A stretch of 39,463 bases of DNA from Arenimonas sp. GDDSR-1 (GCF_025980345.1 NZ_JAPDUI010000026.1:1-39463), one strand, 5' to 3'. Numbered from the stretch's first letter, positions 25,387 through 33,558 are shown. Notes: generated by a model from the sequence alone, not told the origin. Numbers and translations: made by a program.

Positions 25387-25414
25387 TTGACATCGCCGCG
25401 AATCGGCCTATAGT
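25387..25414 (+). promoter_or_regulatory. near-consensus sigma70 promoter of the polysaccharide-type operon
   Basis: A perfect TTGACA (25387-25392) and TATAGT (25409-25414) are separated by 16 bases. Transcription should start near 25421, giving a leader of about 28 bases before the epimerase ATG. It is the best promoter-like sequence in the window. Confidence 0.8.
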
Positions 25415-25448
25415 AAACACGGGGAAAATACAATTCAGGGGAGATTGG

Positions 25449-26408
25449 ATGGCGAACTATCTGATCACGGGCGGTGCCGGCTTCATCGGCTCGCATTTAT
25501 GTGATGAACTGCTGGCGGCCGGGCACCATGTCCTGGTCATCGATGATCTGTCCACCGGCAGCCGCGACAACATCGCCGCGCATCTCGGCAAGGACGCTTT
25601 CGAATTCCATCAGGATACGGTGCTGAATTATCCGCTGATGGAAAGCCTGGTGCAGCGCGCCGATTACATCTTCCACCTGGCGTCGGTGGTCGGCGTGCAG
25701 AGCGTGATCGACAGTCCGGTCAAAACCATCGAAACCGGTGCGCGCGGCATGAATATCCTGCTGTCGCTGGCCGATCAGTACGGCAAAACAGTCCTGTTCA
25801 CCTCGACTTCGGAGGTGTACGGAAAATCCGAGAACCTGCCCTACCGCGAAGACGACGACATGGTGTTCGGCGGTACCCACATCGGGCGCTGGTCGTACGC
25901 CTGCAGCAAGGCGCTTGACGAGTTCCACGCCCTGGCCTATCACCGTGAACGCGGACTGCGCATCGTCGTGGTGCGCCTGTTCAATACCGTCGGCCCGCGC
26001 CAGACCGGAAAATACGGCATGGTGCTGCCCAAGTTCGTTGCCAGCGCCAAAGCCGGAACCCCGATCACCGTATACGGCGATGGCAGTCACCGGCGCTGCT
26101 TCGGGTACGTCAAGGACGTGACCTGGGCGCTGAAGCAGTTGATCGTGAAGCCCGAATGTTACGGCCGCGTGTTCAACATCGGCTCGCACGAGGAAATTTC
26201 GGTGATCGGACTGGCCGAACTGGTCCGGGAGCGCCTGGGCAGCGCCTCCGACATCGCCTATGTGCCCTATCGCGATGTGTATGGCGATAATTTCGAGGAA
26301 ACCGTCAACCGCTCGCCCTGCACCGAACGCATCGAGGCGGCCATCGGTTACGCCCCGAAAACAACCCTGCGTGAAATGATCGACGCCATCGCCGCCACGC
26401 TGCGCTGA
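25449..26408 (+). CDS. extended SDR nucleotide-sugar epimerase/decarboxylase
   Basis: A 319-residue NAD-dependent extended short-chain dehydrogenase acting on an NDP-sugar. The nucleotide motif TGGAGFIG is at 7-14, the catalytic serine region TSTSEVYG at 118-125, and the Y-x-x-x-K pair Y150/K154 (YACSK). RLFNTVGPRQTGKYGMVLPK, ITVYGDGSHRRCFGYVKDV and FNIGSHEEISV fit the UDP-glucuronate decarboxylase / UDP-hexose 4-epimerase branch. The S-E-V-Y-G box is shared with UDP-xylose synthase and the ArnA decarboxylase domain, so product identity is open. GGGGAG lies at 25438-25443. It is the first gene after the CRP/Clp site and promoter, 28 bases ahead of the glycosyltransferase. The likely role is supplying the sugar donor. 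Confidence 0.85.
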   Translation: MANYLITGGAGFIGSHLCDELLAAGHHVLVIDDLSTGSRDNIAAHLGKDAFEFHQDTVLNYPLMESLVQRADYIFHLASVVGVQSVIDSPVKTIETGARGMNILLSLADQYGKTVLFTSTSEVYGKSENLPYREDDDMVFGGTHIGRWSYACSKALDEFHALAYHRERGLRIVVVRLFNTVGPRQTGKYGMVLPKFVASAKAGTPITVYGDGSHRRCFGYVKDVTWALKQLIVKPECYGRVFNIGSHEEISVIGLAELVRERLGSASDIAYVPYRDVYGDNFEETVNRSPCTERIEAAIGYAPKTTLREMIDAIAATLR

Positions 26409-26436
26409 ACGCAGCGCCGTCTTAGAGGAGTTCACC

Positions 26437-27828
26437 ATGGCCACTGCCCCCTGGTTCGTCATCAGCCCGAATACGCTGGTCAGCCTGATCGGCCTGATCC
26501 GCGGGCCCGATAAAACCGAACCGACCCCGGTCGAGGATTGGCGTACCGCCGTCATCGACGTGGTCATTCCCGCCTTCCGCGAACAGGACAACATTGCCTA
26601 CACGCTCAGCTCATTGATGACGCAGAGCATGCAGCCGCGGCAGGTCATCCTGGTCGATGACGGCGGCAAGGACGCCACCGTGGCACGGGCCCGCGAATTC
26701 GCGCAGGCCAACGGCATGAACCTGACGGTCATCGAACGCGCCTCGTCGATCGGCAAAACGCCGACCATCAAACGCCAGGCCCGCGAATTCGACTCGGACG
26801 TCGAATTCATCCTCGACGGCGACACCTTCCTGGAAAGTCCCGACTACATCGCGCGCTGCGTGCAGGAGCTTTATCAGGGCGTCGGCATCGCCAGCGCCTG
26901 CGGCACCATCCTGCCGATGCGCATGCGCGACCGCTCTGAAATCGAATACTCCCCGCCGTTCCGGAAATACCTGGCCGGCCGGCCCTATGAAGACCCTTTC
27001 CATGAAAAAAGCAGTCTGCACCATCTCTGGTGGTGGATTACCAACACCTACCGGGACTGCCTGTACAAATTCCTGCAGCGCTTCGTCTATCTCGGCCAGA
27101 TGGTGTTCTTCGGCGGCATCACCAATCCGGTCGGCTGCGCGGTGGCATACCGCCGCAAATACATCAAGGATCTTTTCGACCGCTACGAACCGCTGTTCGG
27201 CGACGACCTGACCAACTCCGAGGATATCTTCATCGGCTTCGCGCTCAACAACGAAGGCTACCGAAACATTCAGTTGCAGGACGTGCAGGCCCGTTCGGAA
27301 GAGCCGCAGGTCCAGAAGCTGCCGCGCCAGGTCTATCTGTGGTCGTCCTCGTTCCTGCAGAGCTGCTATTACTTCGACGCCCTGATGCGCAGCCCGTTCA
27401 AGGCCCCGAAACGGCTGTGGCAGCGCATCAAGCGCAAGAACAGCGGCGAAGCGGAACGCATCGAAGAACTGCGCAAGATCAAGGAAGCCTACCGGCAGCC
27501 CTTCGGCGAAGCGCACACCCGCAGCAGCGGACGGCCGATCGGCTGGGTGATCTTCATGTCGGCCTTCGAGAAAATCGGCTTTCCGACCGCCATGATCATC
27601 CTGATCCTGCTGAAGATGTGGGAACCGCTGGCGGTCACCATCGCCGCCGAGGTCCTGCTGTCGACCTTCGTGCTCACCTTGGTCAGCAAGGGCGAGCGTC
27701 TGCGCGGATTTTTCAATGCCCTGCTGGTCACGCCGCTGCGCTATGCCTTGATGGCGTGGGATGTGGTGACCATCAGCCGCTTCGCAATTGATCTGTGGAT
27801 TACGGGGAACCGGAAATGGCGCAAATGA
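26437..27828 (+). CDS. membrane family-2 glycosyltransferase (polysaccharide synthase-like)
   Basis: 463 residues with a GT2 catalytic domain followed by a membrane-associated C-terminus. IDVVIPAFREQDNIAYTLSS begins the domain near 40. The acidic motifs are VDDGG (73-77), the metal-binding DGD (127-129) and SED (261-263, likely base). After about 380 there are two or three hydrophobic segments (IGFPTAMIILILLKMW; PLAVTIAAEVLLSTFVLTLV). The layout resembles PgaC/NodC/HasA synthases, but the processive QxxRW motif is not clear; the closest segment is LPRQVYLW (295-302). The protein may therefore be a variant synthase or a non-processive transferase. GAGGAG precedes the ATG. Its stop overlaps the next gene's ATG (ATGA). 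Confidence 0.88.
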   Translation: MATAPWFVISPNTLVSLIGLIRGPDKTEPTPVEDWRTAVIDVVIPAFREQDNIAYTLSSLMTQSMQPRQVILVDDGGKDATVARAREFAQANGMNLTVIERASSIGKTPTIKRQAREFDSDVEFILDGDTFLESPDYIARCVQELYQGVGIASACGTILPMRMRDRSEIEYSPPFRKYLAGRPYEDPFHEKSSLHHLWWWITNTYRDCLYKFLQRFVYLGQMVFFGGITNPVGCAVAYRRKYIKDLFDRYEPLFGDDLTNSEDIFIGFALNNEGYRNIQLQDVQARSEEPQVQKLPRQVYLWSSSFLQSCYYFDALMRSPFKAPKRLWQRIKRKNSGEAERIEELRKIKEAYRQPFGEAHTRSSGRPIGWVIFMSAFEKIGFPTAMIILILLKMWEPLAVTIAAEVLLSTFVLTLVSKGERLRGFFNALLVTPLRYALMAWDVVTISRFAIDLWITGNRKWRK

Positions 27829-29204
27829 AAACACTCCCTCTCGCACTGGCCGCATTGCTGGCGCTGCCGGCAGCCGCACAGGACCGCAGCCAGGAAGCGC
27901 GCGACGCTTCCGCCCGCGGCGACACCGCCACCGCCATCACCGCCATGCAGGCACATGTCGCCGCGCATCCGGACGACGTTGAGGCGAAAAAAGATCTGGC
28001 CCGCTATCTGCTCTGGACCGGCGCCTACGCCGAAGCCGACGCCCTGCTGGCGCCGATGGCCGCCAACGACCCTGAGGCCGCGGCGCTGCAGGCCAACAAT
28101 GCCGCCTGGGCCGGAAAAATCGATCAGGCCCTGCAGCTCAACGCCGCCGGCATGCAGAAATCACCGCCCGATTTCCTGGCGCAGTTCACCCAGGCCGTCG
28201 CGCTGCGCCAGACCGCGCAGGCTTACCGCGCCTGGCCGCATGTCGATGCCGCCGAAACCCTGCAGCCCGGCGGCAAAGACGTCAATGACCTGCGCCGCGG
28301 CACCCGCATCAGGACGGCATCGGAAATCACCGCAGGCTGGACGCTGCTCGATGATTCGGACGATATCCGTGCCGAACGCTTCGGCCTGTCCGCCGCCGTG
28401 CGCCTGAGCGATGACTGGCGCCTGATCGGTGGCTGGAGCAATACCGACTACCGCGCACCGATCGGCGGCGGCTACGAGCCGGTCAGTGGCGGCGACAGCA
28501 TCGATGACCGTCAGTACTGGCTGGGCGTTGCGGTCACGCCTGCGCCGGACACGCGCATCACGGCCCAACTCGGCCGCAGCGACACCGATGCCGGCGATGA
28601 CACCACGGGCCTGCTGCGGGTGGACCAGCGCATCAACGACGATTTCAGTTTCTCGGCCGGTTACGACCGCAACCGGCTCGGCATATCGCCGCGCTCGGTC
28701 TCGCTCGGACTGATGCGTGACCAATTCCTCGGCCAGATCCATTACACACCGGGCTACCACTGGACCTTCGATGCCTTCGGGTCTTACCAGGACATCGACG
28801 ACGGCAACAGCCGCAGCGAATGGCAGCTGGCCGCACGCCGGGCCGTGGTGCGCAGCAGCAAACTGCAGCTCGATCTGGGCGGTGAAGTGCAGTGGCTGTC
28901 GTTCGCCAATGCCACCGGAAACGGCTATTACGCCCCCGACAGTTACAAACGCGCGGCCCTGACCGCCAGCGCCTATCTGCCGTTCAGCGACGATGTCGGG
29001 CTGTATGCGCGGGCCGGTGTCGGTCTGCAGCGCGATGAGAGCTTCAGCAGCTGGAAAAGCGCGAACGACGTGAGCGTGGAACTGATTGCCGGCATCTTCA
29101 GCGACTGGGAACTGCGCATCTCCGCCGGCTATTCCGACCGCGCCCAGCAGGCCGGCCTGTACGATGCCAACAGCTTCGGCGTGCAGATCAAGCGGCGATT
29201 CTGA
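27825..29204 (+). CDS. TPR-containing YaiO-like outer-membrane beta-barrel protein
   Basis: 459 residues with a signal peptide (MKTLPLALAALLALPAAAQ). Residues about 20-155 are Ala-rich helices of TPR character (ARDASARGDTATAITAMQAH; AEADALLAPMAAND). From about 160 the sequence turns into amphipathic beta-strands with aromatic girdles (SEITAGWTLL; FGLSAAVRLSDDWRLIGGWS) and ends FGVQIKRRF with a terminal Phe, the usual barrel signal. This matches the YaiO/PgaA/BcsC-like logic of a TPR plus porin for polysaccharide export, though with a shorter TPR part. ATG 27825 overlaps the glycosyltransferase stop; ATG 27816 is an alternative. The terminator follows about 20 bases downstream. The export role is inferred. 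Confidence 0.8.
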   Translation: MKTLPLALAALLALPAAAQDRSQEARDASARGDTATAITAMQAHVAAHPDDVEAKKDLARYLLWTGAYAEADALLAPMAANDPEAAALQANNAAWAGKIDQALQLNAAGMQKSPPDFLAQFTQAVALRQTAQAYRAWPHVDAAETLQPGGKDVNDLRRGTRIRTASEITAGWTLLDDSDDIRAERFGLSAAVRLSDDWRLIGGWSNTDYRAPIGGGYEPVSGGDSIDDRQYWLGVAVTPAPDTRITAQLGRSDTDAGDDTTGLLRVDQRINDDFSFSAGYDRNRLGISPRSVSLGLMRDQFLGQIHYTPGYHWTFDAFGSYQDIDDGNSRSEWQLAARRAVVRSSKLQLDLGGEVQWLSFANATGNGYYAPDSYKRAALTASAYLPFSDDVGLYARAGVGLQRDESFSSWKSANDVSVELIAGIFSDWELRISAGYSDRAQQAGLYDANSFGVQIKRRF

Positions 29205-29222
29205 GCACATCGGCAACGCATG

Positions 29223-29249
29223 AAAAACCCCGCTGTCGCGGGGTTTTTT
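29223..29249. terminator. bidirectional rho-independent terminator
   Basis: AAAAACCCCGC (29223-29233), loop TGTC and GCGGGGTTTTTT (29238-29249) form a strong stem flanked by A5 and T6. It serves both the plus-strand polysaccharide-type operon and the converging CoA-transferase operon, whose last stop is 19 bases away. Confidence 0.9.
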
Positions 29250-29267
29250 GTCGAGTGTTCCGCAACA

Positions 29268-29897
29268 TTACTGCAGAACGGGAACACCGGTCTTGCTTTT
29301 GATTTCCGCAAGCGAAACCTCCGGCGCCAGTTCCACCAGTTTCAATCCGGCCTCGGTCACGTCGAACACGCCCAGCTCGGTGATGATGCGGTTGACCACG
29401 GCCAGACCGGTCAGCGGCAAGGTGCATTCGGGCAGGATTTTCGGAGAACCGTCTTTGGCGGCGTGCTCCATCAGCACTACCACGCGCTTGACGCCGGCCA
29501 CCAGATCCATCGCGCCGCCCATGCCCTTCACCATCTTGCCGGGCACCATCCAGTTGGCCAGATCACCCTTGTCGGTAACCTGCATGGCGCCGAGAATGGC
29601 CAGATCGATATGTCCGCCGCGGATCATCGCGAACGAATCATGGCTGCCGAAATAACTGGCGCCGGCACGCGCGGTCACGGTCTGCTTGCCGGCATTGATC
29701 AGATCGGCATCCACCTCGTCTTCGGTCGGGAACGGACCGATGCCGAGCAGGCCGTTCTCGCTCTGCAGCCAGACATCCATGCCCTCGGGAATATGGTTGG
29801 CCACCAGAGTCGGCAGGCCGATGCCGAGGTTCACGTAAGCACCGTCGCTGAGTTCTGCGGCGGCGCGTTTGGCCATGTCATCACGGGTCCAAGCCAT
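29268..29897 (-). CDS. scoB: 3-oxoacid CoA-transferase subunit B
   Basis: 209 residues. With subunit A it moves CoA between succinyl-CoA (or acetyl-CoA) and acetoacetate. The catalytic glutamate lies in the S-E-N-G motif (LQSENGLLG). [40 protein letters not shown] and [20 protein letters not shown] are typical of the SCOT/ScoB branch. GGAGAA precedes the ATG at 29895-29897; the frame is open further but overlaps subunit A. It is the last gene of the CBS / PLP enzyme / scoA / scoB unit. The neighbouring tyrosine pathway yields acetoacetate, which this enzyme could activate. Confidence 0.94.
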   Translation of the reverse strand: MAWTRDDMAKRAAAELSDGAYVNLGIGLPTLVANHIPEGMDVWLQSENGLLGIGPFPTEDEVDADLINAGKQTVTARAGASYFGSHDSFAMIRGGHIDLAILGAMQVTDKGDLANWMVPGKMVKGMGGAMDLVAGVKRVVVLMEHAAKDGSPKILPECTLPLTGLAVVNRIITELGVFDVTEAGLKLVELAPEVSLAEIKSKTGVPVLQ

Positions 29898-29907
29898 GTC
29901 GTTCTCC

Positions 29908-30609
29908 TTATGCCGTGCGCACGGTGCGTTGTTCGATGCGTTTTTCCGGCGCGGCGTTGACCACGATGCGGTCGACGTAAATGCCCGGGGTGTGGATGGC
30001 GTCCGGATCGAGCGCGCCGACCGGCACGATTTCCTCGACTTCGGCAATGCAGATTTTTCCGGCCATCGCCACGGCCGGATTGAAATTGCGCGCGGTCTTG
30101 CGGTACACCAGGTTGCCGGAGGCATCGGCTTTCCAGGCTTTCACCAGCGACACATCGGCGTGCAGCGCGGTTTCCAGCACGTAATACTTGCCGTCGAACT
30201 CCCGGGTTTCCTTGCCCTCGGCCACGATGGTGCCGTAGCCGGTGCGGGTGAAAAAGGCCGGAATGCCGGCGCCGCCGGCGCGCAGGCGCTCAGCCAAGGT
30301 TCCCTGCGGATTGAATTCAAGTTCGAGCTCGCCGGCCAGGTACTGGCGTTCGAACTCCTTGTTCTCGCCCACATAGGACGAAATCATCTTGCGGATCTGC
30401 CGGGTATTCAGCAGCATGCCAAGGCCGAAACCGTCGACGCCGGCATTGTTGGAAATGGCGGTCAGTCCGGTGGTGCCGGAATCGCGCAGGGCGGCAATCA
30501 GGGCTTCGGGAATGCCGCACAGGCCGAAACCGCCGACCGCGATGGTCTGGCCGTCCCGCACGATGCCGCGCAGGGCGTCATCGGCACTGGCGTAGAGTTT
30601 TTTGTTCAT
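29908..30609 (-). CDS. scoA: 3-oxoacid CoA-transferase subunit A
   Basis: A 233-residue partner of subunit B, ending 10 bases before it. The CoA-binding loop [20 protein letters not shown] is near residue 25, followed by [39 protein letters not shown] and [26 protein letters not shown] lies about 9 bases before the ATG. It follows the PLP enzyme gene by 28 bases on the same strand. Succinyl-CoA is the likeliest donor judging by SCOT-like motifs, but acetyl-CoA:acetoacetate (AtoDA) activity cannot be excluded. Confidence 0.94.
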   Translation of the reverse strand: MNKKLYASADDALRGIVRDGQTIAVGGFGLCGIPEALIAALRDSGTTGLTAISNNAGVDGFGLGMLLNTRQIRKMISSYVGENKEFERQYLAGELELEFNPQGTLAERLRAGGAGIPAFFTRTGYGTIVAEGKETREFDGKYYVLETALHADVSLVKAWKADASGNLVYRKTARNFNPAVAMAGKICIAEVEEIVPVGALDPDAIHTPGIYVDRIVVNAAPEKRIEQRTVRTA

Positions 30610-30637
30610 ACGGAAATCCTTTCAGGAACCAACAGTA

Positions 30638-31798
30638 TCAGGCCGACAATGCCTGCTGGATATCGGACCAAAGGTCGATGGCATCCTCGACGCCGACACT
30701 GAGCCGGACCAGATTGCCGGTGACACCCAGGGCGTTGCGGCGATCTTCCGGAATCGAGGCATGGGTCATCACCGCCGGGTGATTGGCCAGGCTTTCCACA
30801 CCGCCGAGCGATTCGGCGCAGGTGAACAGTTCCAGCCGTTCCATGAAGCGCTTGGCTTCCGGAAATCCGCCCTTGAGCCAGACACTGACCATGCCGCCGA
30901 AGCCGTGCATCTGCGTTTTGGCCAAGGCGTGCTGCGGATGCGAGACCAGGCCCGGATAGGCGACTTTTTCCACCGCCGGATGCGCTTCCAGTTTTTCGGC
31001 GATGAATTGCGCGTTTTCGCAGTGCGCCTTCATGCGCAGGTGCAGGGTTTTCAGGCCGCGCAGCGCCAGGAAGCTGTCGAACGGCCCCTGCACGCCGCCG
31101 ATGGCGTTCTGCAGGAAGGTCATCTGTTCGGCCAGGGCCGCGTCCTTCACCACCACCATGCCGCCGACGATGTCGGAATGGCCGTTGAGGTATTTGGTGG
31201 CCGAATGCATGACGATGTCGGCGCCGAGCTCCAGCGGGCGCTGCAGCACCGGCGAACTGAAGGTGTTGTCGACCGCCAGCAGCAGACCGTTGGCCTTGGC
31301 GAATTCGGCCAAGCGGCGGATGTCGACCAGCTTCAGCAGCGGATTGGTCGGGGTTTCGCACCAGATCATTTTGGTGTTGGGTTTCAGCGCGGCGTTCACC
31401 GCATCCAGATCGTTCAGATCAACGAAGCTGAACTCCAGACCGGCACTGCGCCGACGTACGCGTTCGAACAGACGGTAGGTGCCGCCGTACACGTCGTCCA
31501 TGCAGATCACGTGCGCACCGGAATCAAGCAGCTCGAGCACCGTCGAGGTCGCGGCCAGGCCGGAGGCGAAGGCATAGCCGTGCGTGCCGGACTCGAGCTC
31601 GGCCACGCAGCGCTCGTAGGCGAAACGGGTCGGATTGTGGCTGCGCGAATATTCAAATCCCTGATGTTCGCCCGGGCTGGCCTGGGCGTAAGTCGAGGTC
31701 GCGTAGATCGGCACCATCACCGCGCCGGTGGACGGGTCGGGGCTTTGGCCGGCATGGATGGCCTTGGTGCCGATGCCGTGGGTTTTCTTGCTGCTCAT
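30638..31798 (-). CDS. Cys/Met-metabolism PLP enzyme (cystathionine gamma-lyase or gamma-synthase)
   Basis: A 386-residue fold-type I PLP enzyme. The Schiff-base lysine is K202 in SATKYLNGHSD. Family hallmarks include YSRSHNPTRFAYERCVAELE, FASGLAATSTVLELL, DDVYGGTYRLF and ESLGGVESLANHPAVMTHAS. Motifs alone do not separate cystathionine gamma-lyase from gamma-synthase. The gene directly follows cystathionine beta-synthase (9-base gap), which favours reverse transsulfuration: cystathionine to cysteine, 2-oxobutyrate and ammonia. A clear AAAGGA precedes the ATG. Confidence 0.93.
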   Translation of the reverse strand: MSSKKTHGIGTKAIHAGQSPDPSTGAVMVPIYATSTYAQASPGEHQGFEYSRSHNPTRFAYERCVAELESGTHGYAFASGLAATSTVLELLDSGAHVICMDDVYGGTYRLFERVRRRSAGLEFSFVDLNDLDAVNAALKPNTKMIWCETPTNPLLKLVDIRRLAEFAKANGLLLAVDNTFSSPVLQRPLELGADIVMHSATKYLNGHSDIVGGMVVVKDAALAEQMTFLQNAIGGVQGPFDSFLALRGLKTLHLRMKAHCENAQFIAEKLEAHPAVEKVAYPGLVSHPQHALAKTQMHGFGGMVSVWLKGGFPEAKRFMERLELFTCAESLGGVESLANHPAVMTHASIPEDRRNALGVTGNLVRLSVGVEDAIDLWSDIQQALSA

Positions 31799-31807
31799 GG
31801 GATTCCT

Positions 31808-33178
31808 TTATTGCACGCGGCGGCGCAGGTAATTCAACAGATCGATGCGGGTAATCAGACCGAGGAAACGGGTGCCGTCCATCACGATGGCGACCTTGCC
31901 GGCATCGAACACCGGCATCAGCGCCGCCATCGGCGCGCCGACCTCGAGCACTTCCAGCTCGCGCACCATGGCGGTGGACACCAGGTCCTTGAAACGTTCC
32001 TGGTCGGTGTGCACGTGCATCAGCACGTCGGACTCGTCGACGATGCCAACGATCTTCTCGTCGTCCATCACCGGCAGCTGGGAAACGTCGTACATCTTCA
32101 TGCGCTGGTAGGCCACGGTCAGACTGTCATTCGGGCCGACCACCACGGTATCGCGCTTGGCGTAAGGCCGCAGGATCAGATCGGACAGGTCGCCCTTGGC
32201 TTCGCGTTCGAGAAAGCCGTTATCCAGCATCCAGTAATCGTTGTACATCTTCGAAAGGTATTTGTTGCCGGTATCGCACACGAACACCACCACTTTCTTC
32301 GGCGCGGTCTGTTCACGGCAGTATTTCAGCGCGGCCGCCAGCAGTGTGCCGGACGAAGATCCGCCGAGCACGCCCTCCTTCATCAGCAGCTCGCGGCCGG
32401 CCATGAAGCTTTCCTTGTCGGAAATGGCATAGGCTTTCTTGACCCGGTGGAAATCGGAAATGCCCGGAAGGAAATCCTCGCCGATGCCTTCGACCATCCA
32501 GGATCCGGATTTGGTGCTGAGCACGCCTTCGTTGATGTACTGGGTCAGAATCGAGCCGACCGGATCGGCCAGCACCAGTTCGACATGCGGCGCGGCCTTC
32601 TCGAAGAAGCGCGACAGCCCGGTCATGGTGCCGGAACTGCCGCAACCGAACACGATGGCATCCATGTCCTGATTCATCTGCTCCCAGATTTCCGGGCCGG
32701 TGCCGGTTTCGTGCGCCAGCGGATTGTCGGGGTTGCCGAATTGATTGATGAAATAGGCGCCGGGCGTCTCGCGCGCGATGCGCTCGGCCATGTCCTGGTA
32801 GTACTCGGGATGGCCCTTGGCGACATCGGAACGGGTCAGCACCACCTCGGCACCCATGGCACGCAGGTTGAAGATCTTTTCGCGGCTCATTTTGTCGGGC
32901 ACCACCAGCAGCAGCTTGTAGCCTTTCTGCTGGGCGACCAGGGCCAGTCCGATACCGGTATTGCCGGCGGTGCCTTCGACCAGGGTATCGCCCGGGGCGA
33001 TCTTGCCGGCACGCTCGGCCGCTTCGATCATCGAAACGCCGATGCGGTCCTTGATCGAGCCGCCCGGATTCATGCATTCAAGTTTGAGGTAGAGCTCGCA
33101 AAGGCCGGTGTCGAGATGCCGGGCTTTGACCATGGGCGTCTGCCCGATCAGTTCCAGAACACTGTGATGGATGGTCAT
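31808..33178 (-). CDS. cystathionine beta-synthase with C-terminal CBS pair
   Basis: A 456-residue fold-type II PLP enzyme condensing serine and homocysteine to cystathionine. PLP lysine K43 lies in NPGGSIKDR, the phosphate-binding loop is TAGNTGIGLA-like (EGTAGNTGIGLALVAQQKGY), and CGSSGTMTGLSRF follows. Residues about 335-456 carry two CBS domains (SQLPVMDDEKIVGIVDESDV; GTRFLGLITRIDLLNYL), as in eukaryotic-type enzymes, here without the N-terminal heme domain. The CBS pair may bind an adenosyl ligand. ATG 33178 is preferred over GTG 33205. An extended -10 promoter and a large hairpin lie just upstream. It heads the four-gene operon. Confidence 0.94.
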   Translation of the reverse strand: MTIHHSVLELIGQTPMVKARHLDTGLCELYLKLECMNPGGSIKDRIGVSMIEAAERAGKIAPGDTLVEGTAGNTGIGLALVAQQKGYKLLLVVPDKMSREKIFNLRAMGAEVVLTRSDVAKGHPEYYQDMAERIARETPGAYFINQFGNPDNPLAHETGTGPEIWEQMNQDMDAIVFGCGSSGTMTGLSRFFEKAAPHVELVLADPVGSILTQYINEGVLSTKSGSWMVEGIGEDFLPGISDFHRVKKAYAISDKESFMAGRELLMKEGVLGGSSSGTLLAAALKYCREQTAPKKVVVFVCDTGNKYLSKMYNDYWMLDNGFLEREAKGDLSDLILRPYAKRDTVVVGPNDSLTVAYQRMKMYDVSQLPVMDDEKIVGIVDESDVLMHVHTDQERFKDLVSTAMVRELEVLEVGAPMAALMPVFDAGKVAIVMDGTRFLGLITRIDLLNYLRRRVQ

Positions 33179-33205
33179 GGGATTGGCAGAAAATGGCGAG
33201 AACAC

Positions 33206-33231
33206 ATTCTACCAGTTTCACCCCCTGCCAA
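33206..33231 (-). promoter_or_regulatory. candidate extended -10 promoter of the transsulfuration operon
   Basis: On the minus strand TGGTAGAAT contains an extended -10 (TG-n-TAGAAT, the hexamer at 33206-33211). TTGGCA (33226-33231) lies upstream, but only 14 bases away, too close for a classical -35; the extended -10 may compensate. The expected start near 33199 gives a leader of about 20 bases. Confidence 0.45.
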
Positions 33232-33280
33232 GGCCGGGTGACGGCGGTCCGACGAGGAGGACCGGATCGCCACCCTGGCC
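33232..33280. other. large imperfect hairpin between the YdcH-like gene and the CBS gene
   Basis: The arm at 33232-33250 (GGCC, GGGTG, GGCGGTCC) pairs with 33259-33280 (GGACCG, CGCC, CACCC, GGCC) through two or three helices interrupted by one bulge and one small internal loop. The tip is a perfect CGGTCC/GGACCG stem (33245-33250, 33259-33264) with an 8-base loop. No T-run follows. It lies 14 bases after the YdcH-like stop and directly upstream of the CBS promoter. Confidence 0.45.
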
Positions 33281-33294
33281 TGATTCCGAACGGC

Positions 33295-33513
33295 TCAGTG
33301 GCCGTGTTCGCCGAGCATGCGGGTCAGACGATCCTTGGCCATCAGTTTTTCCCGCTTCATGCGGGTCAGCGTCCGGTCGTCGATCGGCAATACGCCGAGT
33401 TCGGCGTCGGTGACTTTCTTGTCGAGCTTCTGATGGTGGAAATACAGACGGCGGAAATCGCTGTCTTCCTGCATGCGTGAATCTACCGATTGTTGCGATT
33501 GACCTTCAAACAC
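33295..33513 (-). CDS. YdcH/SlyX-like small conserved protein (DUF465)
   Basis: A 72-residue charged helical protein. The DUF465 pattern is visible: DFRRLYFHHQKLDKKVTDAE and RMKREKLMAKDRLTRML, i.e. F-R-x-L-x-x-x-H-x-x-L-D near the start and L-K-x-E-K-L-x-x-K-D at the end. The predicted structure is a two-helix hairpin. GTG 33513 (reading V/M-F-E-G-Q-S-Q-Q) is chosen because AAGGGGG lies about 6 bases upstream and family members begin at this point; an upstream in-frame ATG at 33561 would lie inside the terminator hairpin. The function of the family is unknown. Confidence 0.8.
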   Translation of the reverse strand: MFEGQSQQSVDSRMQEDSDFRRLYFHHQKLDKKVTDAELGVLPIDDRTLTRMKREKLMAKDRLTRMLGEHGH

Positions 33514-33530
33514 GGGAACCCCCTTGGCAA

Positions 33531-33558
33531 AAACAAAACCCCGGCATGGCCGGGGTTT
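33531..33558 (-). terminator. rho-independent terminator on the minus strand, upstream of the YdcH-like gene
   Basis: Read on the minus strand, AAACCCCGGC, a 3-base loop and GCCGGGGTTT (33558 to 33536) are followed by TTGTTT, a classic terminator shape. It ends just 18 bases before the YdcH-like GTG. No protein-coding gene is evident directly upstream on that strand for about 320 bases, so it must end either long read-through from the OmpA-like gene or a small RNA. Confidence 0.7.

Noticed and set aside
30602-33241. An 879-codon open frame on the plus strand opposite the CBS, PLP-enzyme and CoA-transferase genes
   Set aside because: It is the antisense shadow of well-identified genes in GC-rich DNA; the translation is His/Gln/Gly/Val-rich low-information sequence with no recognisable domain.
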